From Synechocystis sp. PCC 7509 (GTDB taxonomy: Bacteria > Cyanobacteriota > Cyanobacteriia > Cyanobacteriales > Chroococcidiopsidaceae): a stretch of DNA of 64,000 bases. Below the pieces are notes generated by a model. The model did not search any database. It was not told where the DNA came from and was given only the letters and a program-made list of their open reading frames with translations. The number at the start of each line of letters is the position of its first letter. The first letter of the stretch is position 1. The translations under genes and the position numbers were made by a program. Shown here one piece after another: positions 34,782-44,666 of this stretch. Where the stretch lies: positions 1,383,193-1,447,192 of the forward strand of contig NZ_ALVU02000001.1 of assembly GCF_000332075.2 (NCBI RefSeq), read 5' to 3'.

Positions 34782-36131
34782 TTAGTGTTGGTACAACCGC
34801 GCTAGACTTGGTAGTGCTTCTCCATAGGTGGGATGAATATGGACAGATTGCTCTAATAACTGCCATGTCGCGCCTGCTTCTATAAGGTCTAGAAACACAT
34901 GAACGATCTCCGCCGCTTCGTAGCCGACTAAGGTTGCACCTAATATTTTATCAGTATCGCTATCGATAACCATACGATAAAAGCCTAAATCGTGTCCCCA
35001 CTCAATTGCTCTAGCAATTTCTGACATGGGTAAGGTGACGCTACGGGTATTAATGCCTTTTTGTTGCGCTTGTTCGAGGGTCATTCCCACTCGTCCAACT
35101 TGCGGCTCTGTATAGATAGCATAACCGAGAGTGCGATCGCTCTTATTTCTATCTTCCTGTGCCAAAATTGCTTTCAAGCGGCGGTAGTCTTCCCAAGAAA
35201 CATGAGTAAAAGCAGGTTGTCCCGCCACATCGCCAATGGCATAAATACCATTGCAAGTAGTAGCAAAGTAATTGTCAATTTTAATGTAATTGCGATCGCT
35301 TAATTCTATTCCTGTAGCTGCTACATTTAATGCTTGAGTATTTGGCTTGCGTCCTGTGGCTACAAGTAAAGCTTCGGCTGGCAAGGTTTCTCCATTATTA
35401 AGCGTGACTGTAAATACTCCGTCTGTATAAGCGACTTGTTTAACTTCGGCGTTGAAATGGAGCTTAATACCGTCTTGTTCCATTGCTTGAGCTAAAGTTT
35501 GGCTAACTTCAGCTTCTTCATTATTTAGAAGGCGACTTCCTCTGACAATTATCTGCGTTTGGCTACCTAAACGAGCAATTCCTTGTCCCAACTCCAAGCC
35601 AATATAACCGCCGCCAATTACTATTAGACGCTTTGGTAATGCTTCAAGGTCGAAAAAGTTGCGGTTTGTTAAATAAGGTGTCCCCGCCAAACCAGGAATA
35701 GAGGGAACTAAAGCTGATGTACCAGTATTAATTACAATTGTTGGTGCTTGAACAACAAAATCGCCACCCTTTACAGTTTTTTCGCCAATAAATGATGCTT
35801 CAGCAAATACTACTTCCACCCCAGCATCTTCTAAACGTTTATGAATGCCTTGCTTGAAACTGTCGCGGATACTGCGAACTCGTTGCATTACCGCCGGGAA
35901 ATCAACGCTAACTTGAGCATGGATACCGAGCTTTTCCGCTTGTTTTGCCCTACCTGCGGCATGAGCCGCCGCTAAAAATGCTTTAGAAGGCGTACAACCA
36001 TAATTAATGCAACTACCCCCCAAAACATCACGCTCAAACAATACTACACGCTTACCTTCCTTGGCAAAATCTGTCGCTAACGGAATCCCACCTTGACCGC
36101 TACCAATTACGATTAAATCCACGCTTTCCAT
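34782..36131 (-). CDS. Class I pyridine nucleotide-disulfide oxidoreductase (mercuric reductase-like)
   Basis: The 449-residue flavoprotein has the FAD motif LIVIGSGQGGIPLATDFA, the redox-active disulfide GGSCINYGCTPSK, the NAD(P) motif LIVIGGGYIGLELGQ, the second FAD motif GIYAIGDVA, and the C-terminal HIHPTYGE with the catalytic His-Glu. It lacks an N-terminal HMA domain and any C-terminal vicinal cysteines, so true mercuric reductase activity is unlikely. It belongs to the group often annotated as mercuric reductase-like or dihydrolipoamide dehydrogenase-like in cyanobacteria. It stands near other redox genes (aldo/keto reductase, catalase), transcribed on the same strand. Confidence 0.88.
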   Translation of the reverse strand: MESVDLIVIGSGQGGIPLATDFAKEGKRVVLFERDVLGGSCINYGCTPSKAFLAAAHAAGRAKQAEKLGIHAQVSVDFPAVMQRVRSIRDSFKQGIHKRLEDAGVEVVFAEASFIGEKTVKGGDFVVQAPTIVINTGTSALVPSIPGLAGTPYLTNRNFFDLEALPKRLIVIGGGYIGLELGQGIARLGSQTQIIVRGSRLLNNEEAEVSQTLAQAMEQDGIKLHFNAEVKQVAYTDGVFTVTLNNGETLPAEALLVATGRKPNTQALNVAATGIELSDRNYIKIDNYFATTCNGIYAIGDVAGQPAFTHVSWEDYRRLKAILAQEDRNKSDRTLGYAIYTEPQVGRVGMTLEQAQQKGINTRSVTLPMSEIARAIEWGHDLGFYRMVIDSDTDKILGATLVGYEAAEIVHVFLDLIEAGATWQLLEQSVHIHPTYGEALPSLARLYQH

Positions 36132-36190
36132 TAGCTACCTTTTGTGTTGGATATTTGCGTCTTGCTTTTGCATCTAATTATAAGTAACTG

Positions 36191-37222
36191 CTACCCCAGC
36201 CATTCGGGGTTTTTGGCGGTGCTGTCAAATTGATCTGTAGTTTTAAATAATTCGTATTGACCGTTTGCTGCTGCTAATCGCGTTTTATTTAATAACGCTT
36301 GCACCTGTGCTTGGCTCATCGGCTGAAAGGTGCGGACTGCTTCAAGGGCTTGATCCAAAATTTGCATACTCTCAAAGCCAGTAATTACTGTTGATGTCGG
36401 CAAATTCATCGCGTAATGCAGACATTCAATTGGTTTAACGGTATTGCTCTTAAGAATATATTTGTCGCCCATCGATTTCATTCCTAATACCCCAATTTGA
36501 TTTTTGACCAAAATGGGGAGAACTTGCTTTTCAAAGCTTCTAAAATGAGCATCCATGACATTTAAAGGCATCTGCACGGTATCAAAACGAAAGTTGTTTT
36601 GGGCAGCAACTTCCAGCATCCGCAGATGAACTAACGGGTCTTTATGCCCTGTAAAACCTATGTAACGAATCTTACCTGCTTTTTGCGCCTCAACTACAGC
36701 CTCCATTGCACCACCAGGAGCAAATATGCGATCGGCATCTTCCATACGGATGATTTCGTGGTGTTGTAATAAGTCAATGCGATCGCTCTGCAACCGTTTT
36801 AGCGATTCATTAATCTGCTTTGTGGCTTCGGCTTTAGTGCGACCATCAATTTTGGTCATTACAAAGGCTTTATCTCTGTAGCTGCCTTGCAACGCCTTAC
36901 CCATGCGAATTTCGCTGCCGCCGTTGTGGTAATCCCAGGAGTTGTCCATAAAGTTGATGCCGCGATCAATGGCACTGCGGATCAGCCTAATACCATCTTG
37001 TTCGCTGGGTGGTCTTCCGATGTGATGTCCCCCCAAACCAATTACAGATACTTGTTCGCCCGTGCGCCCTAAAGTTCTGTATAACATCTCGCCTTTTTTA
37101 ATTTGAGTTGGTTTTACTTGGGCGAATGCTGGTTCAATAATTTCTTTAGAAGCTGCGAGTCCTGCGGCAATCAACCCTGATGTAGTAGCAGCTTTTAACA
37201 AATCCCGTCTGCTGAACTCCAT
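36191..37222 (-). CDS. Tat-exported aldo/keto reductase
   Basis: The 343-residue protein starts with a twin-arginine signal (SRRDLLKAATTSGLIAAGLAA) and continues as an aldo/keto reductase TIM barrel: GRTGEQVSVIGLGGHHIG, GINFMDNSWDYHNGGSE with the catalytic Asp and Tyr, then VMTKIDGRT with Lys, and LLQHHE where the catalytic His sits. These reduce carbonyls with NADPH. Export of such an enzyme folded with its cofactor fits the Tat route. The substrate is unknown. It is read toward the same side as the flavoprotein, 59 nt upstream of it, so they may be co-transcribed. Confidence 0.88.
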   Translation of the reverse strand: MEFSRRDLLKAATTSGLIAAGLAASKEIIEPAFAQVKPTQIKKGEMLYRTLGRTGEQVSVIGLGGHHIGRPPSEQDGIRLIRSAIDRGINFMDNSWDYHNGGSEIRMGKALQGSYRDKAFVMTKIDGRTKAEATKQINESLKRLQSDRIDLLQHHEIIRMEDADRIFAPGGAMEAVVEAQKAGKIRYIGFTGHKDPLVHLRMLEVAAQNNFRFDTVQMPLNVMDAHFRSFEKQVLPILVKNQIGVLGMKSMGDKYILKSNTVKPIECLHYAMNLPTSTVITGFESMQILDQALEAVRTFQPMSQAQVQALLNKTRLAAANGQYELFKTTDQFDSTAKNPEWLG

Positions 37223-37297
37223 AAATATCTCCTAACAAAGTAATACTCAAAACATTGTCAAAACGAGCCACCAAATATAGTAGACTGCTGATAATTT

Positions 37298-37330
37298 AGA
37301 CCTGTGGAGTGTCAGTTACTCCACAGGTCT
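37298..37330 (-). terminator. Terminator of the catalase gene
   Basis: A 13-bp perfect inverted repeat with a 7-nt loop (AGACCTGTGGAGT at 37298-37310, ACTCCACAGGTCT at 37318-37330) lies 21 nt behind the stop codon of the minus-strand catalase gene. Confidence 0.75.
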
Positions 37331-37351
37331 ACAAGTTAAAAACTAAGCTGA

Positions 37352-39451
37352 TTAGGCTGGAACTTTATCTTTTTGTTCGCGCATCCAGAAACGATGCTGG
37401 GCGATCGCTTCTACAAAGGTTTTAGCAAAATCTTTTGGGTCAGAACTGGTTTTTGCCGTTACAACTCCTTTATCGTTCTGCATGGAGCTATCAGAGATTT
37501 GTACACCTTTGATGTTAGAGTTTTGTACTAACTCTACTCCTTCAGACATTGCCGCAATTGGCTTGCAGTGTCTAAACGCTTCATTGATAAAGTGAATTGC
37601 ATCGCCTTGATTGAGCAAAGCTTCGATACTCGCAGCGCCACCGGGAACATAAATCGCATCAAACAGCACTGAGGCACTGGTTAGGAAGGTTTTATCAACC
37701 TTGATTTCCTCACCTTGGACGCTCTTAATCATGCCTTTAAATTTCGATACAATCTCCGATTCAACTCCCGCGTCTTTCAAGATAGTTTTCACGGCGGTTA
37801 TTTGCTCACCATTTACGCCATCGGTTGCCAGAATTGCTACTTTGCGACCTTTAGCCGTTTTAGTAGTATTTTCTTGACTGAGCGCTGCTGAACTTTTACC
37901 ATGATTTTCGCTTACGGCTTGCGTAGGTGCAGGGATACCAATACCCATAGCGACTTTTTTTGCTAATTCATGGTCTACATGATTAAACAAATCTACCATC
38001 CGTTCGCGCACGCCTTTATCTTCTACTTTGCCAAGCTCAAAATGAGCCGCTTCTACAGCGTGTTCTTTTTCTGGCATCGATAGACTGTTGTAGAACAAAG
38101 TTGCTTGGGTGAAATGGTCTTTAAAGCTAGGACTGCGTTCTCTAACTTTGTGACCTTCTACGCGCTCTTGGTAGTGGACAAAACCTTCTGTTGGCGATGG
38201 TGCAGGTTGTCCTTGTCCTAGAGAATTGGGGGAGTAATTAACCTTGCTAGTGGGAATCTGCATTTGCATTCTGCCGTCCCGTTGGTTGTTGTGGAAGGGA
38301 CACAGAGATTTATTGATGGGTAACTCTGCAAAGTTGGCACTTCCCAAACGGTGCAGTTGCGTATCGTGGTAAGACATCAAACGACCTTGTAACAAAGGAT
38401 CGTTACTAAAGTCAATACCAGGAACTACATTACTTGGTTGGAAAGCTACTTGCTCAGTTTCGGCGAAGAAGTTATCGGGGTTGCGGTTTAGAACCATTTT
38501 CCCAATAGGACGCACGGGTACGAGTTCTTCGGGAATTAGCTTTGTCGGGTCAAGAATATCAAAATCAAACTTGTGTTCGTCTTCTTCAGCAATAATTTGT
38601 ACCCCTAATTCGTATTCGGGAAAATTGCCTTTTTCGATGGATTCCCACAAATCACGGCGATTGAAATCTGGGTCTTTTCCGCCGACTTTTTGAGTTTCGT
38701 CAAACGCCATTGAATGTACGCCTAGCAATGGTTTCCAGTGGAATTTAACAAAGCTGGCTTTTCCTTGTTCGTTGACAAAACGGAAAGTATGGATACCAAA
38801 ACCTTGCATAACGCGGAAGTTGCGGGGTAAAGTGCGATCGCTCAGTATCCACATAATCATGTGCATTGATTCGGGCGTCAGCGAAATAAAGTCCCAAAAA
38901 TTATCGTGAGCCGCCGCCGCTTGGGGCATTTCGTTGTGTGGTTCTGGTTTAATGGCATGGACTAAATCGGGAAACTTAATCGCGTCTTGAATAAAGAAGA
39001 CGGGGATATTGTTCCCCACCATGTCGTAGTTGCCATCTTCGGTGTAAAATTTCACCGCAAAGCCGCGCACGTCGCGCACCGTATCCGCCGAACCGCGAAA
39101 ACCGACAACGGTTGAAAAGCGCACAAATACAGGAGTTTGTACCGATGGATTGCTCAAAAACTTAGCTTTGGTATATTCCGCCATAGATTCGTAAGGCTGG
39201 AAATAGCCATGAGCGCCCGAACCACGCGCGTGAACTACTCGTTCGGGGATGCGTTCGCGGTCAAAATGGGTAAGTTTTTCTCTAAAATGAAAGTCCTCAA
39301 TTAATGTTGGCCCACGTGAACCAGCTTTGAGAGAATTATCAGTATCGCTAACTTTTACCCCTTGATTGGTGGTCATGGTTTCGCCACCATCAACGCGGTA
39401 CTGGTCTAAATCTTGATTTTTGGCGCTGTCGTTGCTGTGCTGCTCGGTCAT
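37352..39451 (-). CDS. katE: Large-subunit (clade 2) catalase with DJ-1/PfpI-like C-terminal domain
   Basis: The 699-residue heme catalase converts H2O2 to water and oxygen. The distal-His region [14 protein letters not shown], the FVRFSTVVG strand, the [11 protein letters not shown] segment with Asn and Phe, and the proximal-ligand motif [12 protein letters not shown] with Tyr are all present. Residues about 545-690 form the extra flavodoxin/DJ-1-like domain ([25 protein letters not shown]) that defines large clade 2 enzymes such as E. coli HPII. There is no signal peptide, so it is cytoplasmic. A strong terminator follows. Oxidative-stress control is likely but not visible in the sequence. 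Confidence 0.95.
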   Translation of the reverse strand: MTEQHSNDSAKNQDLDQYRVDGGETMTTNQGVKVSDTDNSLKAGSRGPTLIEDFHFREKLTHFDRERIPERVVHARGSGAHGYFQPYESMAEYTKAKFLSNPSVQTPVFVRFSTVVGFRGSADTVRDVRGFAVKFYTEDGNYDMVGNNIPVFFIQDAIKFPDLVHAIKPEPHNEMPQAAAAHDNFWDFISLTPESMHMIMWILSDRTLPRNFRVMQGFGIHTFRFVNEQGKASFVKFHWKPLLGVHSMAFDETQKVGGKDPDFNRRDLWESIEKGNFPEYELGVQIIAEEDEHKFDFDILDPTKLIPEELVPVRPIGKMVLNRNPDNFFAETEQVAFQPSNVVPGIDFSNDPLLQGRLMSYHDTQLHRLGSANFAELPINKSLCPFHNNQRDGRMQMQIPTSKVNYSPNSLGQGQPAPSPTEGFVHYQERVEGHKVRERSPSFKDHFTQATLFYNSLSMPEKEHAVEAAHFELGKVEDKGVRERMVDLFNHVDHELAKKVAMGIGIPAPTQAVSENHGKSSAALSQENTTKTAKGRKVAILATDGVNGEQITAVKTILKDAGVESEIVSKFKGMIKSVQGEEIKVDKTFLTSASVLFDAIYVPGGAASIEALLNQGDAIHFINEAFRHCKPIAAMSEGVELVQNSNIKGVQISDSSMQNDKGVVTAKTSSDPKDFAKTFVEAIAQHRFWMREQKDKVPA

Positions 39452-39734
39452 AAAATCGCTTTTTCTGTGGTGTAGTTAATTGTCACGTTGGCAAAACCCA
39501 ACGATTTACGCGCATCAGTAGCAAAACCGTCTGCATGACTTTTCTAGTCTAGGTCGCCGGACATGGGGGTTATTTACCTCTTTAGATAGACTCTGAGCAA
39601 TGCTAGGAAAAATAAGTCTTTAAGTTATTGAACTTCTAATAATTGAGGTTAGCCAAAAATAAATTATGAGAGTATTACTTTGGGGTAGTTATAGAAGTGC
39701 TACGCTTGCTAGATGAGGGTTAAGAGGGTTTTCC

Positions 39735-39947
39735 ATGCCAATTACTGCACAAGAAGTCTATAACCAAGTCGTTCGGACATTGCCATCAACAGAGCAGCTA
39801 CGTTTAGCAAACCTGATTCTCAATGAATTAGTCGAGCAAAATATATCGGATAGCGATACTTGGACAGAGCGAGATCGATTCGATACTATGAACTTTTCGT
39901 TACAGCACTTTGCGATACTATTTCCTGAAGATGAAGCTCGTTGTTGA
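39735..39947 (+). CDS. Small antitoxin-like protein
   Basis: The 70-residue acidic protein begins MPITAQEVYNQVVRTLPSTEQLRLANLILNELVE, a helical N-terminus found in a very common group of small cyanobacterial proteins, often upstream of putative toxin genes. The C-terminal half (DTWTERDRFDTMNFSLQHFAILFPEDE) is acidic. A GAGGG-type ribosome binding site precedes the ATG. An antitoxin role is plausible from size, composition and the presence of two overlapping small genes 50 nt downstream, but it has not been shown. Confidence 0.6.
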   Translation: MPITAQEVYNQVVRTLPSTEQLRLANLILNELVEQNISDSDTWTERDRFDTMNFSLQHFAILFPEDEARC

Positions 39948-39995
39948 ATTTACATCGCTTGTTAAAATAGCTAATAGGTGGAGTGAGCGATCAAA

Positions 39996-40184
39996 GTGCC
40001 TACTGCTGCTCAATTAGAGACTTTATATCGTGTCGGCTATCAACTGACTTATATCATGCTTCAGCCCATACATCTCATTTGTGTTGATAATCGGACTCGT
40101 AACGTTTATGTATTGGCTGGATACTATGAAGAAATTGAGTTCCAAATTTTACCTAATGGGGAGTTTGCCAATGAGCCGAGCTAA
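39996..40184 (+). CDS. DUF6888-family small protein
   Basis: The 62-residue protein begins at a GTG (39996). The core LYRVGYQLTYIMLQPIHLICVDNRTRNVYVLAG is characteristic of DUF6888. It overlaps the start of the next gene by 14 nt. Pairs of DUF6888 and DUF6887 genes are recurrent in cyanobacteria and have the size and overlapping layout of toxin/antitoxin units; which partner would be the toxin is unknown. Confidence 0.7.
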   Translation: MPTAAQLETLYRVGYQLTYIMLQPIHLICVDNRTRNVYVLAGYYEEIEFQILPNGEFANEPS

Positions 40185-40389
40185 CTATGATGCAATGACC
40201 AAAGCTGAATTAAAGCAATATTTTCTTAAGCATCGTGGCGATCGCGCAGCGTTACAAGCATACTTAGATAGAATCAATCAGCGTCCGCTCAAAATTATTG
40301 CAAGTCCCGGCGATCCTGATTTTGACGAGAAAATCCGAGCAGCGATTCGCCAAAAACTCGAAAATGGTATAAGTAGCGATCGACCGTAG
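40171..40389 (+). CDS. DUF6887-family small protein
   Basis: From the ATG at 40171 the protein has 72 residues: MSRANYDAMTKAELKQYFLK and HRGDRAALQAYLDRINQRP, then ASPGDPDFDEKIRAAIRQKLE. The segment is highly characteristic of DUF6887. Frames extending further upstream run through the other gene and are spurious. Its start overlaps the DUF6888 gene by 14 nt, so their translation is coupled. A toxin/antitoxin or other regulatory role is an inference from the layout. Confidence 0.72.
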   Translation: MSRANYDAMTKAELKQYFLKHRGDRAALQAYLDRINQRPLKIIASPGDPDFDEKIRAAIRQKLENGISSDRP

Positions 40390-40599
40390 TCTAAAAAGTC
40401 AAATACCGCAGAAGATTATGCAAGTTACTTAAATTTATTGACGATAGTAGTTGAGAAGCAGTTAAATATAGGCGATCGTTCCGTTTAGAGGAAAAGACTT
40501 AGCCAAAGCTTTATATTAATCACCGTAGTAGCGCGGAGGCATTAGAAGTAGCTCAAGCTGAGAATAGGTGAGTAATACACCGATTTATTTACTTCTAAA

Positions 40600-40971
40600 A
40601 TGTCAAAACTACTAACAATAGCTGTATCAGCATTAAGCTTGATTTCTATTATTACAATACCTCAAGCTGCAAGAGCCGCCGTTTCTTGCGAATCGAATAC
40701 AGCTAGTAATTACTCAAATGGCTCATTAGCGAGTTGTGTTTTGAGTGTTGAGGCGAATATTGGCTTAAGTAACAACTACTTTGCTTGCAAACAAAAAGAA
40801 TCTATTTCTTTTGATGAAAAAGGACAATTTAAAAGTTGTACCCTTGCGCGCAATCTTCAAATTAGAACGGGAAACAAAGTTACCAATTGCCTTGCTGACG
40901 GCAGAGTAGATGTAAGTATTGCCAGCACTGGTATTCAATCGGTTAGTTGTTCCCGAATTGCTGCAAATTAA
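40600..40971 (+). CDS. Secreted cysteine-containing protein, unknown
   Basis: The 123-residue protein has a Sec signal peptide (LLTIAVSALSLISIITIPQAARAA, cleavage after ARA). The mature ~97 residues contain six cysteines (SCESN, SCVLS, FACKQ, SCTLA, NCLAD, SCSRI) that could form three disulfides in the periplasm or outside the cell. Repeated short beta-like elements each carry one cysteine. I recognise no family. It stands alone and converges with cobJ 16 nt away. Confidence 0.6.
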   Translation: MSKLLTIAVSALSLISIITIPQAARAAVSCESNTASNYSNGSLASCVLSVEANIGLSNNYFACKQKESISFDEKGQFKSCTLARNLQIRTGNKVTNCLADGRVDVSIASTGIQSVSCSRIAAN

Positions 40972-40987
40972 TTGAAAACCGCGATTT

Positions 40988-42799
40988 CTACAATTTAACA
41001 GAAGCAACGGAATCGCCAAAACCAAGATAACCGCGCGGTGTAATCATCCAATTATTATGAGTGCGAGTAGTTTGATTGCCAATTAATACTGTAGTTAACA
41101 TATCAACATTAGTATCGAGCAACTTATCTAAAGTAGTTAAAGTAATTTGCTCATCTGGGCGATAGGCAGAACGAACGATCGCAACGGGAGTATTTGGATC
41201 GCGGTATTGTAAGAAAATAGCCGTTGCTGTGGCTAATTGTTGGGTACGAGTTTGCGACTTAGGATTGTACAAAGCTGTAATAAAATCGGCTTGAGCGGCG
41301 GCTATTAAGCGTTTTTCGATGGTTTCCCAAGGTGTCAGTAAGTCGCTTAAACTAATGGCACAAAAATCGTGCATTAAGGGCGTACCCACGCGAGAAGCAG
41401 CAGCTTGTAAAGCACTAATTCCCGGAAATAACTGCACGCTGGGGGTTTTTCCATCCCAGTTAGCGGCTTGCAATTGTTCCATAACTATTCCCGCCATTCC
41501 ATAAATACCGCTATCGCCAGAAGATACTACAGCCACCGTTAAACCCCAATTGGCAAGCTCTATAGCGCGTTCAGCCCGTTGGCGTTCTTGGGTAATGGGC
41601 ATTGCTTCAATAATTTGCTCAGGTTGTAATAAAGGGGCAATTAAGTCTATATACAACGAATAGCCAATAACTACATCAGCAGATGCGATCGCAATTTTTG
41701 CTGCTGGAGTAATTTGATCTAATTGTCCTGGGCCCGTTCCAATTAATAATAATTTGCCTGTACGCCCAGTATATTCTTGCTTTGATTGCGCGATCGCAAT
41801 TGTTACCGCACCAACGGATTTAAAAATCTGTTTAGTAACTAACAAGGTTTGACTACTAGAAGCACTCAAAGCGGCGGCTTCGGCAACGCTGGGCGTGCCA
41901 ACTTCCGATTTAACGATGTTTGAAGGGTTGGGGACAGTAACGGCGCTTAAAACTTCTTTAGTAAAGGTAATTAAAGGTAAATCTCGTTCTTGACATAGTT
42001 CTAACAAGCCCACTTCATCAGCTTTTATATCAATAGTTGCAATGGCTGCGATCGCACTTTCGGCTAACTTATACTCTAAAAATACCTTTGTAATAGCCTT
42101 TGCGATCGTTTCCTTTGTTGTGCCACGTTCGCAGCCAATCCCCACCCACAAAACTTGTGGATGCCATTGGATTTGAGGATAATCTAATTTATCTACATTA
42201 CGAGCAGTTATATATATTTTGGCTTGAGGTGTGGGGGAATCTTTAAAACTATAGGCTTTTTGCCACAAGTTAGAACCTGCTTCCTGAATGACTTGTACCG
42301 ATTCACCCCTTGCTACTACCGCACTTACACCCGTCCAATCGCCGCCACCACGTCGCCAACCAAAGGGAACGCCTAACATATCTACGGCGGGAAGCCCCAA
42401 AGAGGCGGAAACCCCTGTTAATACTGGAGTTGCACCGATTAGTTGAGCAATTAGAGTTGTTAACTTATCCGCGCCGCCTTGATGTCCGCCACACAAACTA
42501 ATAACAAATTTACCTGTTTCATCTACTACTATCACTGCCGGATCGGTAGATTTATGCTGCAATAAAGGAGCAATTAACCTTACTACCGCTCCTGTTGCTA
42601 AACAAAATACAATTGCTGCTTGGGTTTCCCACAAACTCGCTACATGAGTTTTTAAATCTCCCCTATAGGTTTGCGCTTGGGCAATATTTGTTATAGATTC
42701 GGGAATCCAAAGCTGTGCGCCGATATTAGAGCAGATTGGCTGTAAAGTTTTGGTAGCATTGGGGGTAAGTGCGATCGCAGCTATCAATTGAGTCATCAA
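40988..42799 (-). CDS. cobJ: CbiG-CobJ fusion: precorrin-3B C17-methyltransferase
   Basis: The 603-residue protein fuses two cobalamin-ring functions. Residues 1-~320 form CbiG (CLATGAVVRLIAPLL, LCGGHQGGADKL, then the CbiG C-terminal domain LWVGIGCERGTTKETI), which opens the delta-lactone of the corrin intermediate. Residues ~345-603 form a tetrapyrrole methylase: LLLIGTGPGQLDQITPAA, VIGYSLYIDLI, VVSSGDSGIYGMAG, LFPGISALQAAASRVG and LTTVLIGNQTT, the CobJ/CbiH ring-contraction methyltransferase. Such fusions are usual in cyanobacteria. No other cob gene is adjacent and no cobalamin riboswitch is seen upstream. Confidence 0.93.
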   Translation of the reverse strand: MMTQLIAAIALTPNATKTLQPICSNIGAQLWIPESITNIAQAQTYRGDLKTHVASLWETQAAIVFCLATGAVVRLIAPLLQHKSTDPAVIVVDETGKFVISLCGGHQGGADKLTTLIAQLIGATPVLTGVSASLGLPAVDMLGVPFGWRRGGGDWTGVSAVVARGESVQVIQEAGSNLWQKAYSFKDSPTPQAKIYITARNVDKLDYPQIQWHPQVLWVGIGCERGTTKETIAKAITKVFLEYKLAESAIAAIATIDIKADEVGLLELCQERDLPLITFTKEVLSAVTVPNPSNIVKSEVGTPSVAEAAALSASSSQTLLVTKQIFKSVGAVTIAIAQSKQEYTGRTGKLLLIGTGPGQLDQITPAAKIAIASADVVIGYSLYIDLIAPLLQPEQIIEAMPITQERQRAERAIELANWGLTVAVVSSGDSGIYGMAGIVMEQLQAANWDGKTPSVQLFPGISALQAAASRVGTPLMHDFCAISLSDLLTPWETIEKRLIAAAQADFITALYNPKSQTRTQQLATATAIFLQYRDPNTPVAIVRSAYRPDEQITLTTLDKLLDTNVDMLTTVLIGNQTTRTHNNWMITPRGYLGFGDSVASVKL

Positions 42800-42820
42800 A
42801 ATACCTAATCCATAAATAAA

Positions 42821-42844
42821 GGGCGCACAACTTAGGTACGCCCC
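42821..42844 (-). terminator. Possible terminator of ndhB
   Basis: A short inverted repeat (GGGCG at 42821-42825 with CGCCC at 42839-42843) lies 30 nt past the ndhB stop and is followed on the minus strand by CCCTTTATTTAT. The stem is short, so it is a weak candidate. Confidence 0.4.
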
Positions 42845-42873
42845 TAAAATAATTATCCTTAATAGTTAAAAAT

Positions 42874-44439
42874 TTACTCCGCCGCTTCCCTCAAATCAGT
42901 TGCAGCTTGAGCAGTTTTTAAAGTGCTAACAATCGAAGGTTGTAATATTGGCGTATTAGCCACAGAATTATTAGCCAAGGTAAACAACGGATTAGACAAA
43001 ATTCCCGCCAAAGAAGTCGCCACCAAAGTCAAAATTAAACACACTTGAAGTGGGCGCATTCCGGGCAAATCCCAGCGAATTTCGGGATAATTCTTCACTG
43101 ATTCCGACATTTCTTGAGGTTCTTTCACTACCATCATCCGCACTACGCGAATGTAATAGTAAATCGAAACTACCGTAGTGACAAGTCCTAGCAATACTAA
43201 CCAATATTCCCCAGCTTGCCAACCAGCCCAAAACAGGTAAATTTTGCCAAAAAAGCCAGCCAGTGGCGGAATCCCACCCAAGGACAGCAAGCAAATACTT
43301 AAACCCAACGTTAAAAGCGGATCTTTTTGGTATAAACCAGAGTATTCGCTAATTTGGTCAGTTCCCGTGCGTAAAGAAAAGAGAATCACGCAGCAGAAGC
43401 CGCCCAAATTCATAAATAGGTAAATTAGCAGGTAAAACACCATGCTAGAGTAACCAGCTTCTGTCCCTGCAATCAAGCCAATCATTACAAAGCCCGCTTG
43501 AGCAATGGAAGAATAAGCCAGCATCCGCTTCATGCTAGTTTGAGCAAGGGCGACAACATTACCTAAAATCATACTAAGTACAGCAAGGGCGGTAAATACA
43601 AATTGCCACTCGGCGGTAATAAGCGGAAAAGCCGTTGTTAGCAAACGAATTGCTAAAGCAAAACCCGCAGCTTTTGAACCTACCGATAAAAAAGCAATAA
43701 CTGGAGTCGGTGCGCCTTCGTAAACGTCGGGTGTCCACTGGTGGAAAGGTGCAGCAGAGATTTTAAAGCCAATTCCGGCAATTACAAATACTAAAGCAAT
43801 TAGCAACCCTAAAGATTGTTCGCCGTTAATATTGGGAATATTAGCCGCGATGATATCTAACTGAGTTTCTCCCCCCGAAAGTCCGTACAGTAAGGAAACT
43901 CCATACAAAAATACCGCCGTACTTGAAGCGCCAATTAGCAAGTATTTTAAAGCCGCTTCATTAGATCGCGGATCGCGCTTAGTGTAACCTGTCATTAAGT
44001 ACGATGAGATACTCAGGGTTTCTAGGGAAATGAAAATCATGACAAGTTCATTTGCTCCCGAAAGAAACATTCCCCCCAAAGTCGCACTCAGCATAATTGT
44101 GATAAATTCTGCCAAAGCCGTACCCGATTGCTCGATATAGCGAATCGACATCAAAATTGTCACGGCGGTGGTTAAAGCAATCATCCCGCGAAACACAATA
44201 CTTAAGTCATCGCTATTAAATGCACCCAAAAAACCAATAGGGTTGGGATTATCCCACTGTAAGTATAGAGCAGCGATCGCACTCAATAATCCCGCGATCG
44301 CACCGTAGGGAATCCAACGCGCAGCACTGCGCCCCCCAATTAAGTCACCGACTAAAACCGCCAGAAGGGTAGCAATAATTATCCCTTCAGGCAAAATTGT
44401 CCCAGCGTTCAACTGGGCTGCAAGCGTGGCAAAATCCAT
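42874..44439 (-). CDS. ndhB: NAD(P)H-quinone oxidoreductase subunit 2
   Basis: Antiporter-like proton-pumping subunit of the thylakoid NDH-1 complex, used in cyclic electron flow, respiration and CO2 uptake. The 521-residue protein has about 14 membrane helices. The typical core is present: [56 protein letters not shown] with the conserved Lys, and [14 protein letters not shown] with the channel Lys. The length is normal for cyanobacterial NdhB, with the ~20-residue Ala-rich tail common in the group. It is monocistronic as far as visible, upstream of cobJ. Confidence 0.96.
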   Translation of the reverse strand: MDFATLAAQLNAGTILPEGIIIATLLAVLVGDLIGGRSAARWIPYGAIAGLLSAIAALYLQWDNPNPIGFLGAFNSDDLSIVFRGMIALTTAVTILMSIRYIEQSGTALAEFITIMLSATLGGMFLSGANELVMIFISLETLSISSYLMTGYTKRDPRSNEAALKYLLIGASSTAVFLYGVSLLYGLSGGETQLDIIAANIPNINGEQSLGLLIALVFVIAGIGFKISAAPFHQWTPDVYEGAPTPVIAFLSVGSKAAGFALAIRLLTTAFPLITAEWQFVFTALAVLSMILGNVVALAQTSMKRMLAYSSIAQAGFVMIGLIAGTEAGYSSMVFYLLIYLFMNLGGFCCVILFSLRTGTDQISEYSGLYQKDPLLTLGLSICLLSLGGIPPLAGFFGKIYLFWAGWQAGEYWLVLLGLVTTVVSIYYYIRVVRMMVVKEPQEMSESVKNYPEIRWDLPGMRPLQVCLILTLVATSLAGILSNPLFTLANNSVANTPILQPSIVSTLKTAQAATDLREAAE

Positions 44440-44666
44440 ACTTTGTATAGGCTGCCGTTATTAGGCATAAAAACTAACCGTGTTCATTGTATTGTTTCTC
44501 AAACGGATTAGGATGTTTTTTTAATTTTGATTTTTAATGTTTATCCTCAAAGTTTCCGATTTTACTATTCGCAACGATGAAAAATTCTTGCCTCATCCTC
44601 CAGAGGAACAATTTTAAATACTGCTAGTTCTAGTTAGCAAAATTGTTTTTTAGGGGATCAAGTCAA

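Noticed and set aside
40430-40563. A possible relic of a small gene (FRGKDLAKALY and, in another frame, INHRSSAEALEVAQAENR).
   Set aside because: The fragments are short, need a frameshift and match no family I know; I could not support a gene call.
42800-42873. A cobalamin riboswitch before the CbiG-CobJ gene.
   Set aside because: Only 74 nt separate it from ndhB and none of the conserved B12-box sequence is visible.
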